The notes: a model not told the origin generated them from the letters alone. A DNA stretch of 64,000 bases from CAZOZZ01 sp965262425 (GCA_965262425.1 OZ253536.1:2046001-2110000), one strand, 5' to 3'. Numbered from the stretch's first letter, positions 37,371-46,967 are shown. A program made the numbers and translations.

Positions 37371-38810
37371 TTATGCCTCTTTGACCTCGGCGATCAGCTT
37401 GGTGAGCGACGCCTTCGCGTCTCCAAACAACATTGACGTGTTTTGATTGTAGAACAACTCGTTGTCGATTCCGGCGAAGCCCGGGTTCATGCTGCGCTTC
37501 AAGACGATGACCTGCTGGGCCCGGTCGACGTCCAGAATCGGCATGCCGTATATCGGACTCGATTCGGTGTGGCGGGCCGCCGGATTGACGACATCGTTGG
37601 CTCCAATCACCAGGGCCACGTCGGTCCGTTCCAGTTCCGGGTTGATTCGCTCCATTTCCCAGAGCTGCTCATAAGGGACATCGGCTTCGGCGAGCAGGAC
37701 GTTCATGTGCCCGGGCATTCGGCCCGCAACCGGGTGAATCGCGTACTTGACGTCCACTCCGCGTTCCTCCAGCAGCGTCGCCAGCTCCCGAACCGTATGC
37801 TGCGCCTGGGACACGGCAAGTCCATATCCCGGCACGACGACTGCCGTTTTCGCATACGCCAGCATGATCGCCGCGTCCTCGGCGCTCACCTGCCGGACGG
37901 ATCCTCCGGCTCCGACGGGTCCGCCCTGGGCCGCGGCCGATTCGCCGCCTCCAGCGCCGAAGGCGCCGAACAGAACATTGGCGAGCGACCGGTTCATCGC
38001 CTTGCACATGATCATCGTCAGGATGATCCCCGACGCCCCGACAAGGGCGCCGCTGATGATCAGACCATTGTTGGAGATGACAAAGCCGGTCGATGCCGCC
38101 GCGATTCCGGAATACGAATTGAGAAGTGAAATCACGACCGGCATGTCCGCCCCGCCGATCGGGAGAACCGTGAGCACGCCCAGAATCAGAGACAGAACAA
38201 CGAGCGTGATCAGGGGCAAGACGATCGAGTTCCCAAACAACCCCGCAAACACTCCGGACAAAGCCCCCTCCGGACCTCCGACAACCAGGTATGCCGCCGT
38301 CAACAGGATGGCCAGCAGCAGGAGTGCATTCAACGGCTTCTGCAGCGGATAGGCCACGGCCTGACCGGTGACCAACTCCTGGAGTTTCCCGAAGGCGACC
38401 AGGCTCCCTGAAAACGTAACCGCACCGACCAGGATGCTGAACTGAACGCTGAAGGACACCTCGACGGGATCTCCACCCTGGCCGCTCAGGCGCAGAAACT
38501 CGGCGCTGGCGACCAGAACCGACGCCCCGCCACCGAAACCGTTGAGGACCGCGACCATCTGCGGCATCGCCGTCATCTTGATCGTGCGCGCGAGAATCGC
38601 GCCCACCGAGGCACCAATAATGATGCCGATCAATATTCCGGAGAAACTTACGATCCGCTGCTCGAACAGGGTCACGACGATGGCGATGAGCATGCCTGCC
38701 GAGGCGAGCGCATTGCCGTTGCGGGCGGTTGCGGGAGATGAAAGCCACTTCAGTCCGACGATGAAGAAGACGGCGGCCAGTAAGTAGGCGAGTTCCATTA
38801 ATGCACTCAT
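37371..38810 (-). CDS. pntB: NAD(P) transhydrogenase subunit beta
   Basis: 479 residues. The N-terminal half is a bundle of about nine helices; the C-terminal domain binds NADP(H), with VVPGYGLAVSQAQHTVRELA, YAIHPVAGRMPGHMNVLLAE, GANDVVNPAAR and VIVLKRSMNPGFAG. PntB and the alpha subunits couple proton flow to hydride transfer from NADH to NADP+. The ATG overlaps the stop of pntA2 by 4 bp (ATGA). Confidence 0.95.
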   Translation of the reverse strand: MSALMELAYLLAAVFFIVGLKWLSSPATARNGNALASAGMLIAIVVTLFEQRIVSFSGILIGIIIGASVGAILARTIKMTAMPQMVAVLNGFGGGASVLVASAEFLRLSGQGGDPVEVSFSVQFSILVGAVTFSGSLVAFGKLQELVTGQAVAYPLQKPLNALLLLAILLTAAYLVVGGPEGALSGVFAGLFGNSIVLPLITLVVLSLILGVLTVLPIGGADMPVVISLLNSYSGIAAASTGFVISNNGLIISGALVGASGIILTMIMCKAMNRSLANVLFGAFGAGGGESAAAQGGPVGAGGSVRQVSAEDAAIMLAYAKTAVVVPGYGLAVSQAQHTVRELATLLEERGVDVKYAIHPVAGRMPGHMNVLLAEADVPYEQLWEMERINPELERTDVALVIGANDVVNPAARHTESSPIYGMPILDVDRAQQVIVLKRSMNPGFAGIDNELFYNQNTSMLFGDAKASLTKLIAEVKEA

Positions 38811-39103
38811 TTTCGGTTCCCGCCTTTGTCCTTCTTGAACATTTGCAGCATGCGGTCGGTCACCATGAAACCGCCGACGATGTTCGTCACAGCGAAGGCG
38901 ACGGCGAGGATGCCGAGGATTGTTCCAACCTGGCTGTATCCCTCACCGGCAACGATCATCGCCCCGATGACGGTGATACCGGAAATGGCGTTGGACCCGG
39001 ACATGAGCGGCGTGTGGAGCGTCGGCGGTACTTTCGTGATGACCTCGAAACCAACGAACATGGCCAGAACGAACACCACTATCGATCCGATCAAAGCTTC
39101 CAT
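38807..39103 (-). CDS. pntA2: NAD(P) transhydrogenase subunit alpha part 2 (membrane)
   Basis: 98 residues with three hydrophobic segments (IVVFVLAMFVGFEVITKVPP, ITVIGAMIVAG, TILGILAVAFAVTNIVGGF). HTPLMSGSNAISGITVIGAM is the conserved membrane motif of the split alpha subunit. It lies between pntA1 (21 bp away) and pntB (4-bp overlap). Confidence 0.93.
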   Translation of the reverse strand: MEALIGSIVVFVLAMFVGFEVITKVPPTLHTPLMSGSNAISGITVIGAMIVAGEGYSQVGTILGILAVAFAVTNIVGGFMVTDRMLQMFKKDKGGNRK

Positions 39104-39124
39104 AATGGACTTTTATCTCCTGGG

Positions 39125-40231
39125 TTAAACCCGGATCTCCCCGGCATGAGTGACGGTACTCGGCCCCACGACATCGTTGTCGAGGTCGATCTTCAGTTCC
39201 CCGTCATCGAGCATCTCGGCCAACAGGGTATTGACGTTTCGCGCATACATCTGGCTGGAATGGACCGCCACGGTCGAAGGCAGGCTCAAGTGTCCGATGA
39301 TGGTGACACCGTGCTTGACGACGTCCTGGCCCGGTTCTGTCAGATCGCAGTTGCCCCCGGTTTCGGCGGCGAGATCCACGATGACCGAACCGGGCCTCAT
39401 GGCCTGGACCATTTCCTCGGAAATCAGCTTCGGGGCGGGCCTGTCCGGTATCAGGGCAGTCGTGATGACAATGTCGGTCTTCTTAAGGGTTTCTTTCAGA
39501 AGTTCCTGCTCTCTGCGATGGGACTCCTCGGAGAGTTCCTTGGCGTATCCGCCAGCCGTCTCGGTGTCCTCTTCGACGAGTTCAATCTCCAGGAACTTCG
39601 CACCGAGACTTTCGACCTGCTCCTTGACGACCGGGCGGACGTCAAAGGCAAGAACCACGGCACCCAGTCGTCTGGCTGTCGCGATCGCCTGGAGCCCGGC
39701 AACACCCGCTCCCAGCACAAAGACCGTCGAAGGTCGCATCGTCCCGGCCGCGGTCACCATCATCGGAAGCAACTTTCCCAATTCCCCGGCCCCCACCAGA
39801 ACCGCTTTGTATCCGGCAATGTTCGACTGGGACGACAACGCGTCCATCGTCTGTGCCCGGGTGATCCTCGGAATTCGGTGCATGCTGACGGCCGTGATCT
39901 TGCGGGCATTCAGCGCTTCGACGATGACTCGATCACGAACCGGCTGCAGAAAGCTGATCAGGAGCGACCCTTCCCTGAACATGGACACTTCTTCGATGGA
40001 GGGCGGCTGAACCTTCAAGACAACATCCGACTGCCCGAATAGAGCGGACGCGCTGTCCAGAATACCGGCGCCGGCCGAGCGGAAAGCATCGTCGGTGAAG
40101 GACGCCCGTTCACCGGCGCCCGATTCCACCTGAACCTCAAAGCCGGCATCCAGCACCTTCTTCACCATGTCGGGCACGAGGGCCACCCGGCACTCGTAAT
40201 CGATAGTCTCTTTCGGGACGCCTATTTTCAT
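39125..40231 (-). CDS. pntA1: NAD(P) transhydrogenase subunit alpha part 1 (NAD-binding)
   Basis: 368 residues from ATG 40231, preceded by GAGGAG. It starts MKIGVPKETIDYECRVALVP, the usual PntA/AlaDH opening. The NAD-binding loop VFVLGAGVAGLQAIATARRL and the mobile-loop region GYAKELSEES are present, as is VIVDLAAETGGNCDLTEPGQ. First gene of the pntA1-pntA2-pntB(-ASST) run. Confidence 0.95.
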   Translation of the reverse strand: MKIGVPKETIDYECRVALVPDMVKKVLDAGFEVQVESGAGERASFTDDAFRSAGAGILDSASALFGQSDVVLKVQPPSIEEVSMFREGSLLISFLQPVRDRVIVEALNARKITAVSMHRIPRITRAQTMDALSSQSNIAGYKAVLVGAGELGKLLPMMVTAAGTMRPSTVFVLGAGVAGLQAIATARRLGAVVLAFDVRPVVKEQVESLGAKFLEIELVEEDTETAGGYAKELSEESHRREQELLKETLKKTDIVITTALIPDRPAPKLISEEMVQAMRPGSVIVDLAAETGGNCDLTEPGQDVVKHGVTIIGHLSLPSTVAVHSSQMYARNVNTLLAEMLDDGELKIDLDNDVVGPSTVTHAGEIRV

Positions 40232-40510
40232 CGAATCTCCTCGTCGCCTTCGGGAATGACCGGAACCATCGGTCGGGGAGCCGTAGCGTGGCAAAACATA
40301 CGATTCTATCGGTACAGCGCCGGAGGTTCAATCTTCTTTCATATCGCCGAGTCCGTGGGCGGGCGACGTGGGTGGCAAACACACTTGGGAGTCTCTTCAC
40401 GATCATTGACTTAGGTTGCTTTACCACTTAACATACCGACCACGAACACGCCGGCTGACACTGCGCGGGCGCTGGGACCAACGCCCGATGGTTGCCCCTG
40501 CCACGCAAAA

Positions 40511-41830
40511 TTGGATGCAAATGTGAAAAAGACGAATAGAGAGATCCGAACGGAGGGAGGCGACTCCCTCAAACGGCCCCGAAACTTGGGAATCACGCGC
40601 CGGAGAGCCCTCAAGGGAGTGGCCGGACTGGTGGGTGGACTAGCGGTGAACGGCCTTAGCTCTCGGCCGGCCGGGGCGGAACCGCGTCCCCAGCGGGAAG
40701 GCACCGGCAGGCAATTGGGTCAGCCCGTCTCGGGATATGGTGAACGATCACGCCATGAAACCGGCGTCGGGCGCTGGCAATACCCGACGCCTACCGACGA
40801 GTCCTCGTGGACCATGTCTCCCCTGCACGACCAGCGCGGCATCATCACTCCATCCGCGGTCCACTTCGAACGGCACCACGCGGGAATACCCGACATCGAT
40901 CCCGCCGACCACGAGTTGTTCCTGATCGGCATGGTGGACCGTCCCCTCAAACTGTCGCTCCGGGACCTGATGCGCTTTCCGTCGGTTTCGCGCATCTGCT
41001 TCACGGAATGCTCGGGAAATACCTTGACCGAGTGGGTCGAGCCGACGCTGGCCGACGTCCAGCAGACCCATGGCCTGATCAGCGGTACCGAGTGGACCGG
41101 AGTGCTGCTATCCACCTTGTTACGCGAGGCGGGAGTCCGCCCGGACTCCACTTGGATTATCGCCGAGGGAGCCGATGCCGCCCTGATGAACCGGAGTATT
41201 ACCCTCGAAAAGGCCCAGGATGACGCGTTCATTGCGTATAGCCAGAATGGCGAGGCACTGCGCCCCGCACAGGGCTACCCCATGCGACTGGTCCTGCCCG
41301 GCTGGGAAGGCAGTTCGAACGTCAAGTGGTTGCGGGTGCTCAAGGTCACCGACCGCCCCTTCCACACGCGCGAGGAGACCGCCAAGTACACGGACCTGAT
41401 GGCCGACGGCGTCGCGCGCCAGTTCACGTTCGTCATGGAAGCCAAGTCGGTGATCAACTACCCTTCCGCACAGTTCCCGATCGACGGGGCGGGTTTCGTC
41501 GAGATCCGGGGATTGGCCTGGAGTGGCCGTGGCAAGATCACACGGGTTGAGGTGAGCACGGATGGCGGCGAAAGATGGGAAGAGGCGGAACTACAGGAAC
41601 CTGTCATGTCGAAATCGTTGACGACGTTTCGTTTCCCCTGGACCTGGAATGGTCGCGAAACGATCCTCCAGAGCCGTTCGACCGACGAAACAGGCTACGT
41701 CCAGCCGACGCGGGCCGCCCTGGTCGGCGTTCGAGGCCTGAACGGCACGTTCGGTTCGTTCTATCACTACAACGCCATACAAAGCTGGAGAGTGGCCGCC
41801 GATGGAAGTATCCACAACGTTCATGCATAA
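40511..41830 (+). CDS. soxC: Sulfite dehydrogenase-like molybdopterin enzyme (SoxC/sulfite oxidase family)
   Basis: 439 residues. A twin-arginine signal (ITRRRALKGVAGLVGGLAV) sends it folded to the periplasm. The Mo-cofactor domain has HFERHHAGIPDIDP and the Mo-ligand Cys in ICFTECSGNTLTEW. The C-terminal Mo-co dimerisation region includes DGAGFVEIRGLAWSGRG. The start is uncertain: TTG 40511 or GTG 40523, neither with a good ribosome site. The cytochrome gene overlaps its 3' end, as in soxCD or sor operons. No other sox genes are in view, so the natural substrate is only inferred. Confidence 0.87.
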   Translation: MDANVKKTNREIRTEGGDSLKRPRNLGITRRRALKGVAGLVGGLAVNGLSSRPAGAEPRPQREGTGRQLGQPVSGYGERSRHETGVGRWQYPTPTDESSWTMSPLHDQRGIITPSAVHFERHHAGIPDIDPADHELFLIGMVDRPLKLSLRDLMRFPSVSRICFTECSGNTLTEWVEPTLADVQQTHGLISGTEWTGVLLSTLLREAGVRPDSTWIIAEGADAALMNRSITLEKAQDDAFIAYSQNGEALRPAQGYPMRLVLPGWEGSSNVKWLRVLKVTDRPFHTREETAKYTDLMADGVARQFTFVMEAKSVINYPSAQFPIDGAGFVEIRGLAWSGRGKITRVEVSTDGGERWEEAELQEPVMSKSLTTFRFPWTWNGRETILQSRSTDETGYVQPTRAALVGVRGLNGTFGSFYHYNAIQSWRVAADGSIHNVHA

Positions 41831-42365
41831 GCGTGCCTCAAGACTCTTCTGCGTAGCTGGTGTCGGTATAGGCCTCCTGGTTTCACTGGGGCTGACAGGA
41901 GCCTCGGCCGGCCAGCAGCGACTCGGTCTGGGGAACCGCCCGACGAACGACGAAATTGAAGCGATAGACACGGCCGTCGCCCCGGACGGCGAGGGTCTTC
42001 CGTCGGGAGGAGGCAGCGTCGACGACGGCGCGCTGGTATACGGCGAAAAGTGCGCCGAGTGTCACGGTGTGGAGGGCGTTGAAGGCCCTTACGACAAGCT
42101 GGTGGGAGGGGAAAAACCGACAAAGACCATCGGAAGCTATTGGCCGTATGCAACGACGGTGTTCGATTACGTTCGGAGAACGATGCCATTCGAGGAGCCC
42201 GGATCCTTGACCAACGACGAAGTCTATGCCGTCACGGCGTGGCTCCTCTGGAAGAACGATATCATCCCGGCGAACGCGGTCATTGACCGGACGACCTTGC
42301 CTAAAATCATGATGCCGAATCGAGATGCGTTCATCGGCGATCCACGGCCGGACGTGCCCAACTAG
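41823..42365 (+). CDS. soxD: SoxD-like monoheme cytochrome c
   Basis: 180 residues from ATG 41823, overlapping the SoxC stop by 8 bp (ATGCATAA), which suggests coupled translation. A signal peptide (LFCVAGVGIGLLVSLGLTGA) precedes a single heme site YGEKCAECHGVEG near 75. TVFDYVRRTMPFEEPGSLTN, then VYAVTAWLLWKNDII, supplies the axial Met and the last helix. It would accept electrons from the molybdoenzyme in the periplasm. Confidence 0.88.
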   Translation: MHKRASRLFCVAGVGIGLLVSLGLTGASAGQQRLGLGNRPTNDEIEAIDTAVAPDGEGLPSGGGSVDDGALVYGEKCAECHGVEGVEGPYDKLVGGEKPTKTIGSYWPYATTVFDYVRRTMPFEEPGSLTNDEVYAVTAWLLWKNDIIPANAVIDRTTLPKIMMPNRDAFIGDPRPDVPN

Positions 42366-42375
42366 AAGTGCGGCG

Positions 42376-42517
42376 GGACAGCGTGTGGGGGTGGCCGTCC
42401 CTGGCCACCCGCGGACGAGGATAAGAGCAACTGGAAAAGCATTCGGAACAAGTGCCTGACCGGGCATTTCGGCGAATCGGGCGGGCGCCCACAGAGGGAC
42501 GCCCCGACACGCTGTTC
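42376..42517. repeat. REP-like doublet (inverted pair)
   Basis: ACAGCGTGTGGGGGTGGCC (from 42379) and the inverted ACGCCCCGACACGCTGT (to 42515) face each other about 60 bp apart, each with its own GC-rich palindrome. Together they could fold into one long hairpin. They lie 10 bp behind soxD. The same family occurs at 5477, 6130 and 47531. Confidence 0.65.
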
Positions 42518-42651
42518 TGAACTGACGGTCACTCCGCGGGGAGACTTGGTTCAAGCGGGGGCTCAGTGCTGGATATCAAGTCCCCAGGGGGATGGTCGTC
42601 ACCTCACTCTGTGACGTTTGAGTTGGACTCGGAAACGGGTCATCGTTAGAT

Positions 42652-42921
42652 ATGGCCATGGACTCACAAACTGTCAGAACCGCCGCTCTCGTCTGGGTCG
42701 GAATCCTTGCCTTCGCATCCATGGGAAATGCTCTGACCCAGGAGCCGGCCGCAACCAAAGACAACGGTGTTGCCGCCAGACCCCGCCCTGTCGCCAACGC
42801 GGCCGAGGTGGTTGAAGCGCCGGTCATCGATTGGTATCTCGACGAGGAATTGTGGCAGTTCGCTCCCCTTCTCACCGGTTTTGTCCAGGCTGATCCGCAG
42901 GAAGGCGCGCCCGCGTGGTAG
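42652..42921 (+). pseudogene. N-terminal fragment of a DUF5916/CBM9-type exported protein
   Basis: 89 residues. A signal peptide (VWVGILAFASMGNALTQ) is followed by VVEAPVIDWYLDEELWQFAP, then LLTGFVQADPQEGAPA. This is the usual start of proteins with an N-terminal carbohydrate-binding-like (CBM9) domain plus DUF5916. It stops at TAG 42919 just where kinase-WD40-type sequence begins, so a deletion fused two unrelated genes. Confidence 0.55.
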
Positions 42922-43202
42922 CCGACTGGAGAACAGCTGTTCTACCGCCAGGGTGCAACCGAAGAGTCCAGACCATGGTTGTGGACGTCAGTGGAGAACC
43001 CACCTTCACGCGAAGCCGCCCACGGATGTTGTTTGAGGGACCTCATTTCGAGAGGGGAGCGGTCCGAAGCTACGACGTTTCCCCCGCCGGCAATCGGTTT
43101 GTGATGCAGATTCAGGTTGTTCGAGCGCCGGAGCCCGTCACGCGAATCGACATCCTTCTGAACTGGTTCGAAGAGCTGGCCGAACTGGCTCCTGTACCCT
43201 GA
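42922..43202 (+). pseudogene. C-terminal tail of a kinase-WD40-type protein
   Basis: The frame reads TMVVDVSGEPTFTRSRPRML, RSYDVSPAGNRFVMQIQVV and ILLNWFEELAELAPVP, the typical end of Acidobacterial Ser/Thr kinases with WD40-like (PD40) sensor regions. The 3' flank after the stop (TGATCAC, CCAGTCGT, GCGCTATCCTGCC) is shared with 44701-44765, so the tails are paralogous. Confidence 0.6.
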
Positions 43203-43340
43203 TCACCTCCAGTCGTTAGGGGCGTGCGCTATCCTGCCACAATCGTCGGTCGAGTTAAGGGCTCTGCGCCCTAATTTGTCTTGCCCCTTTCAACCCTTTC
43301 AATCAATCTACCTCATAACATATAGATAAGTAGTTATGCT

Positions 43341-43400
43341 AAAAGAGCGGGGGAGGCCAGGAAACGTGCCGTGATGGCGGTTTCCTTGGGCCCGAGGCGG
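43341..43400 (+). repeat. Dispersed ~95-bp repeat, copy 2 (partial)
   Basis: AAAAGAGCGGGGGAGGCCAG and GATGGCGGTTTCCTTGGG match 18899-18995 (inverted) and 44451-44537. It lies just upstream of the toxin-antitoxin promoter. Confidence 0.6.
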
Positions 43401-43415
43401 TTGCGCTCATATATC

Positions 43416-43437
43416 CCCATAAACCCAGTTTTATGGG
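43416..43437. promoter_or_regulatory. Probable antitoxin operator palindrome
   Basis: CCCATAAA and TTTATGGG form an exact inverted repeat with a 6-bp spacer, ending 12 bp before the antitoxin ATG. Autorepression by the antitoxin or the complex is the usual arrangement (inference). Confidence 0.5.
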
Positions 43438-43449
43438 ATACTGGCAAGT

Positions 43450-43677
43450 ATGAAGACAACCCTCGAATTACCCGACGAGCTCACCCGCCGCATCAAGCTG
43501 CAGGCGCTCAAGCGGAATCAGAAACTCAAAGATGCGGTGGCGCAGTTGCTCGAGCTTGGATTGGCCAATCTTCCACCACACAGGGCGACAGCCCAGCCGC
43601 CGAAGCCTATCCGCCTCAAGGGCGATCCGATCACAGTCGACGAGATCGAAGCGGCAATCGCCAGCGGCCGCGCTTAA
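43450..43677 (+). CDS. VapB-type antitoxin
   Basis: 75 residues. MKTTLELPDELTRRIKLQAL is a ribbon-helix-helix DNA-binding start, and the acidic C-terminal tail (ITVDEIEAAIASGRA) would wrap the toxin. It lies 10 bp before the PIN toxin gene. A palindrome sits upstream. Confidence 0.8.
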   Translation: MKTTLELPDELTRRIKLQALKRNQKLKDAVAQLLELGLANLPPHRATAQPPKPIRLKGDPITVDEIEAAIASGRA

Positions 43678-43687
43678 ACCCCCTTCC

Positions 43688-44092
43688 ATGGTTGTCGTCG
43701 ACACTAACATTCTTGCGTATCTACTGATTTCGGGTGATCGTACTCGTGAAGCACGAAGACTCTACGAACACGATCCAGAATGGAGAAGCGAAGCCTTCCT
43801 GCTGATCGAGTTTTCCAACCTGCTTGCGACGTACGTTCGGCTCGATAGGCTCAGCCATGCTAAATCCGAAAAGGTTCTCGAAGAGGCCGAGTCACGCATC
43901 CATGGCCTTGTCCGTTTACCGCATCTGAAGGTGTTGCGTGTCGCGCATCGTTTCAAAGTATCGGCGTATGACGCTCGTTTTCTGGCAGCGGCCGAGTCCC
44001 TGAATACGAAACTCGTAACTGAGGACGCGAAACTTCGCGCCGCAGCGCCGGGACGCACACAGTTTCTGGCTGAGGCACTGGACGCAGACTAA
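43688..44092 (+). CDS. VapC-type PIN-domain toxin
   Basis: 134 residues. PIN acidic residues are in place: MVVVDTNILAYLL (D5), FLLIEFSNLLATY (E), SAYDARFLAAAE (D) and LVTEDAKLR (D). It would be an RNase that cuts tRNA or rRNA when freed from the antitoxin. Both genes look intact, in contrast to the decayed sequence around them. Confidence 0.85.
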   Translation: MVVVDTNILAYLLISGDRTREARRLYEHDPEWRSEAFLLIEFSNLLATYVRLDRLSHAKSEKVLEEAESRIHGLVRLPHLKVLRVAHRFKVSAYDARFLAAAESLNTKLVTEDAKLRAAAPGRTQFLAEALDAD

Positions 44093-44171
44093 TAGCGACT
44101 CGCCTATTCCGCTCAGCTACGATCGTTCCAGTTCGATCCCGCTCGCGTTTTCATCCCTCTTCGAGCGCTAG

Positions 44172-44441
44172 CAGCCCGTGGTGGAAGTCTGTAGGGTCGC
44201 GTTACGAGCGCCATGGGGCTAGATGCAAGGCGCCACGACGACGTCGATGCTCTTCATCGATCTAGGAGTGGCAACGCCGCAGATGGCCCCATGCCGTCGT
44301 AACCCGAAGGGCGCAGGGGTCTTCGGGCCACAGGCTTTGTCATTCGTCGGTCACGATGACAAAGCATCGTTCCGCTCCTCATTTCGCGCCTGTGACCCGA
44401 ATATCCCTGCGCGCGACCCTACAGACTTCCACCACGGGCTC
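44172..44441. mobile_element. 270-bp fold-back MITE related to the IS1182-like element
   Basis: The ends are CAGCCCGTGGTGGAAG and, inverted, GAGCCCGTGGTGGAAG; 44173-44201 and 44412-44440 are perfect 29-bp inverted repeats. CTAG flanks both sides (44168-44171, 44442-44445). The end sequence matches the IS1182-like element at 55357. Inside are further nested inverted repeats: GTTACGA/TCGTAAC arms with GCCATGGGGC/GCCCCATG, and a hairpin CTTTGTCATCG-type pair near 44335-44365. No coding potential. Confidence 0.8.
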
Positions 44442-44450
44442 CTAGGCATG

Positions 44451-44537
44451 CGGTCGGCGGCATGAACCCAGGAGCCAAAGAGCGGGGGAGGTCAGGAAAA
44501 GGGCCGTGATGGCAGTTTCCTTGGGGTCCGAGGCGGC
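44451..44537 (+). repeat. Dispersed ~95-bp repeat, copy 3
   Basis: GGTCGGCGGCATGA and GAGGTCAGGAAAAGG match the inverted copy at 18899-18995 over about 85 bp. It follows directly after the MITE target site. Confidence 0.6.
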
Positions 44538-44557
44538 CCGGACGAAACCGACATCAC

Positions 44558-44622
44558 GGATTCGGACACAGCTATCCTCAACTGGTTTGAGGACCTGAAA
44601 CAACGGGTGCCGGTGCGCTAAA
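44558..44622 (+). pseudogene. Short C-terminal tail of another kinase-WD40-type gene
   Basis: TDSDTAILNWFEDLKQRVPV then TAA at 44620-44622, the conserved last 20 residues of these kinases. It joins directly to repeat sequence upstream. Between here and 44926 I see only the palindrome at 44730 and a 5' flank shared with 47650-47704. Confidence 0.5.
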
Positions 44623-44729
44623 ATCGGACACCTTTCCGCTAAGAACAGCCAGGATAATTCCGCCGCCCTCCCCGAAATAGTTCCAACAGGCCTCAACGTT
44701 TGATCACGTCCAGTCGTCACGGCTAGTCT

Positions 44730-44757
44730 AGCGTGTACGGTCTCGGCCATACACGCT
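44730..44757. repeat. Palindrome AGCGTGTA...TACACGCT
   Basis: Perfect 8-bp arms with a 12-bp loop. The left half resembles the core of the REP-like family (AGCGTGTACGGTC, as at 47531). Confidence 0.5.
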
Positions 44758-44926
44758 ATCCTGCCCTTATCGTCGGGCGAGTTGGCGACGCCTCCTTCAT
44801 GATTGATCCCAACTCATTACTGCGGCGACCAAGCCTCAATCAGCCAGCGATTAGCGTCATCACGAACTTGCTTCCAACCCTTTCCTTCCGTAATACTTAG
44901 CCAGCTCTACAGGCATAGCTCAAAAA

Positions 44927-46868
44927 ATGACGGAGTGCAGTGTGTCTCTCGCAGAAGGAACTCGCTTTGGTCCATACACAATCGGCGACCAACTCGGTGC
45001 CGGCGGTATGGGAGAAGTGTACGCCGCCATCGACACGCGTCTGGACCGCGCTGTCGCCATCAAAGTCCTCCCAGAACATCTCTCCGGCGACCCCCATCTG
45101 CGTGGACGCTTCGAGCGAGAAGCCCGTGCCGTCAGCAGCCTGAACCACCCGCACATCTGTACGCTCTACGATGTTGGCGAACAGGACGGTGTCCACTACA
45201 TCGTCATGGAACTGGTGGAAGGCGACACGCTGGCCGCCAGGCTGGAGAAAGGTCGCCTGCCGCTCGACGCCGCTCTCGAATACGCCATCCAGATCGCCGA
45301 CGCACTTGGACAAGGCGCACCGGAAGGGCATCGTCCATCGGGACTTGAAGCCGGGCAACATCATGATCACGAAGTCGGGGACGAAGTTGTTGGACTTTGG
45401 ACTCGCGAGGCTCGAGGGCGCCTCACCCACAACACAACTCTCCGAGCTCGCGACACAGGATGACATGGAACCCCTGACCGCCAAGGGCACGATCATCGGG
45501 ACGCTCCAGTACATGGCGCCCGAACAGTTGGAGGGCGCCGAGACCGACGCCCGGACGGACGTGTTCGCTTTTGGCGCCCTTCGTGTACGAGATGGTGACC
45601 GGCAAGAGAGCATTTGCCGGAGAGAGCCAGGCGAGTTTGATCGGCGCGATTCTGAAAGACGAGCCCGGGTCGATGGCTGAGTTCGAGACAATGACCCCGG
45701 CATCGCTCGACCACGTGATCGGACGATGTGTTCGGAAGACCGCCGCCGACCTGATGCACGAATTGACGTGGGTGAGGGATGCCGAACCTACTGCTCTCGA
45801 AGTGCCGGGGCCCGGGGCGAGAGGAAGGTGGATCACCGTGGCTCTGGCGTCCCTGGCCACCGGAGCACTCGTTACGTTCCTCGCATTGAGAAGTTCAACC
45901 CCGGTGCCGACCGGTGAAGTGGCCCGGTTGACGTTGGATGTGCACGAGGGAGCGCACCTCGGCGCCCGTGCCGACCGTCGTCCCCTTGCGCGTGCGTTCT
46001 CGATCTCCCCAGACGGAAGGAATCTCGTTTACGTCGGAAACGATGGCGAAGGCACACAGTTGTACAAGCGACCCCTGGACCAGGAACCGGTTCCGATTCC
46101 GGAACCGAAGGCGCCGAGGTCGCGCGCTTTTCTCCGGACGGACGTTCGATCGCTTTCTTTCGCTGTTCAGGGGAGTTGATGCGCGTCGAGGTGGATGGGG
46201 GAGCAGCCCGAACCCTTTCGCCGCCGGATCCTCGGTTCTTATCCCAACTCGGTCTCAGCTGGAACGAAGACGACCGAATCCTGCTGGCGAGTAGGGAGGG
46301 TGTGCTCTGGGTGCCGGCCAACGGTGGAGGTGTTACCAATCTCACGACCCACGGCCTCGGTTCTGGATCCGTCCAGGCTTACCCACAGTTGCTTCCGGGG
46401 GGCGCGGCTGTTCTGTACGCCGAGGGCCCGTTCGTCTCCGGAGTCTCCAGTGAAGAATTCAACGTCATCGTCGAACCCCTCGGGAACCGGGACCCCATCG
46501 TCGTGGCCCAAGGCGGCGCCGACCCGATGTACCTCGACTCCGGGCACATCGTGTTTGCACGCAACGGAACGCTGAGGGCCGTGCCCTTTGAGGTGTCAAG
46601 TCTGGCGGTGATGGGCGATCGGGTGGTTGTTCTCCAGGATGTCATGCAGGCCGAAGGCGGCGGATCCGTCGAGGACAACATTGGCATCGGTCAGTACAGC
46701 GTTTCGGACTCCGGCACGCTGGCGTATCTTACAGGCGGCGTCATGCCACCGGATCCGCAGGACCAGGCGACCGAGATTCAGGATGTTCGAGAGCCGGAGC
46801 TCGTCACGCGAATCGAAATCATCCTGAACTGGTTCGAAGAGCTGGCCGAACGGGCTCCTGTGCCGTAG
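44927..46868 (+). pseudogene. Ser/Thr kinase with WD40-like sensor region, multiply frameshifted
   Basis: The kinase start is GAGGMGEVYAAIDTRL and VAIKVLPEHL. A frameshift near 45308 moves HRDLKPGNIMI, DFGLARLEGA and TDVFAFGAL to a second frame. Another near 45580 returns to VYEMVTGKRAFAGESQASLI, where the usual DPxxRW segment is missing. A membrane helix (VALASLATGALVTFLAL) follows. A third shift near 46100 leads to VARFSPDGRSIAFFRCSGEL and beta-propeller repeats. The C terminus (ILNWFEELAERAPVP) is joined after LTGGVMPPDPQ with part of the propeller missing. Three one-base insertions plus internal deletions argue for decay rather than random sequencing error. Confidence 0.8.
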
Positions 46869-46913
46869 AGCATTGTTTTTCAGACTCTCCTGACGCTCAG
46901 CCCAATGAACGTT

Positions 46914-46940
46914 ATGGCAAAGTATGCTAATATTTGCCAT
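46914..46940. promoter_or_regulatory. Probable ParD operator palindrome
   Basis: ATGGCAAA (46914-46921) and TTTGCCAT (46933-46940) are exact inverted repeats, 11 bp apart and 27 bp before the antitoxin ATG. AGTATGCTAATAT between them may include the -10 region. Autoregulation is inferred. Confidence 0.5.
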
Positions 46941-46967
46941 CCTGTCTCAGCCGGGAATTCAAACAAG

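Noticed and set aside
38801..40042. Open frame of over 400 codons antisense to pntA1 and pntA2
   Set aside because: It overlaps three well-supported pnt genes and has the composition of a GC-rich shadow frame.
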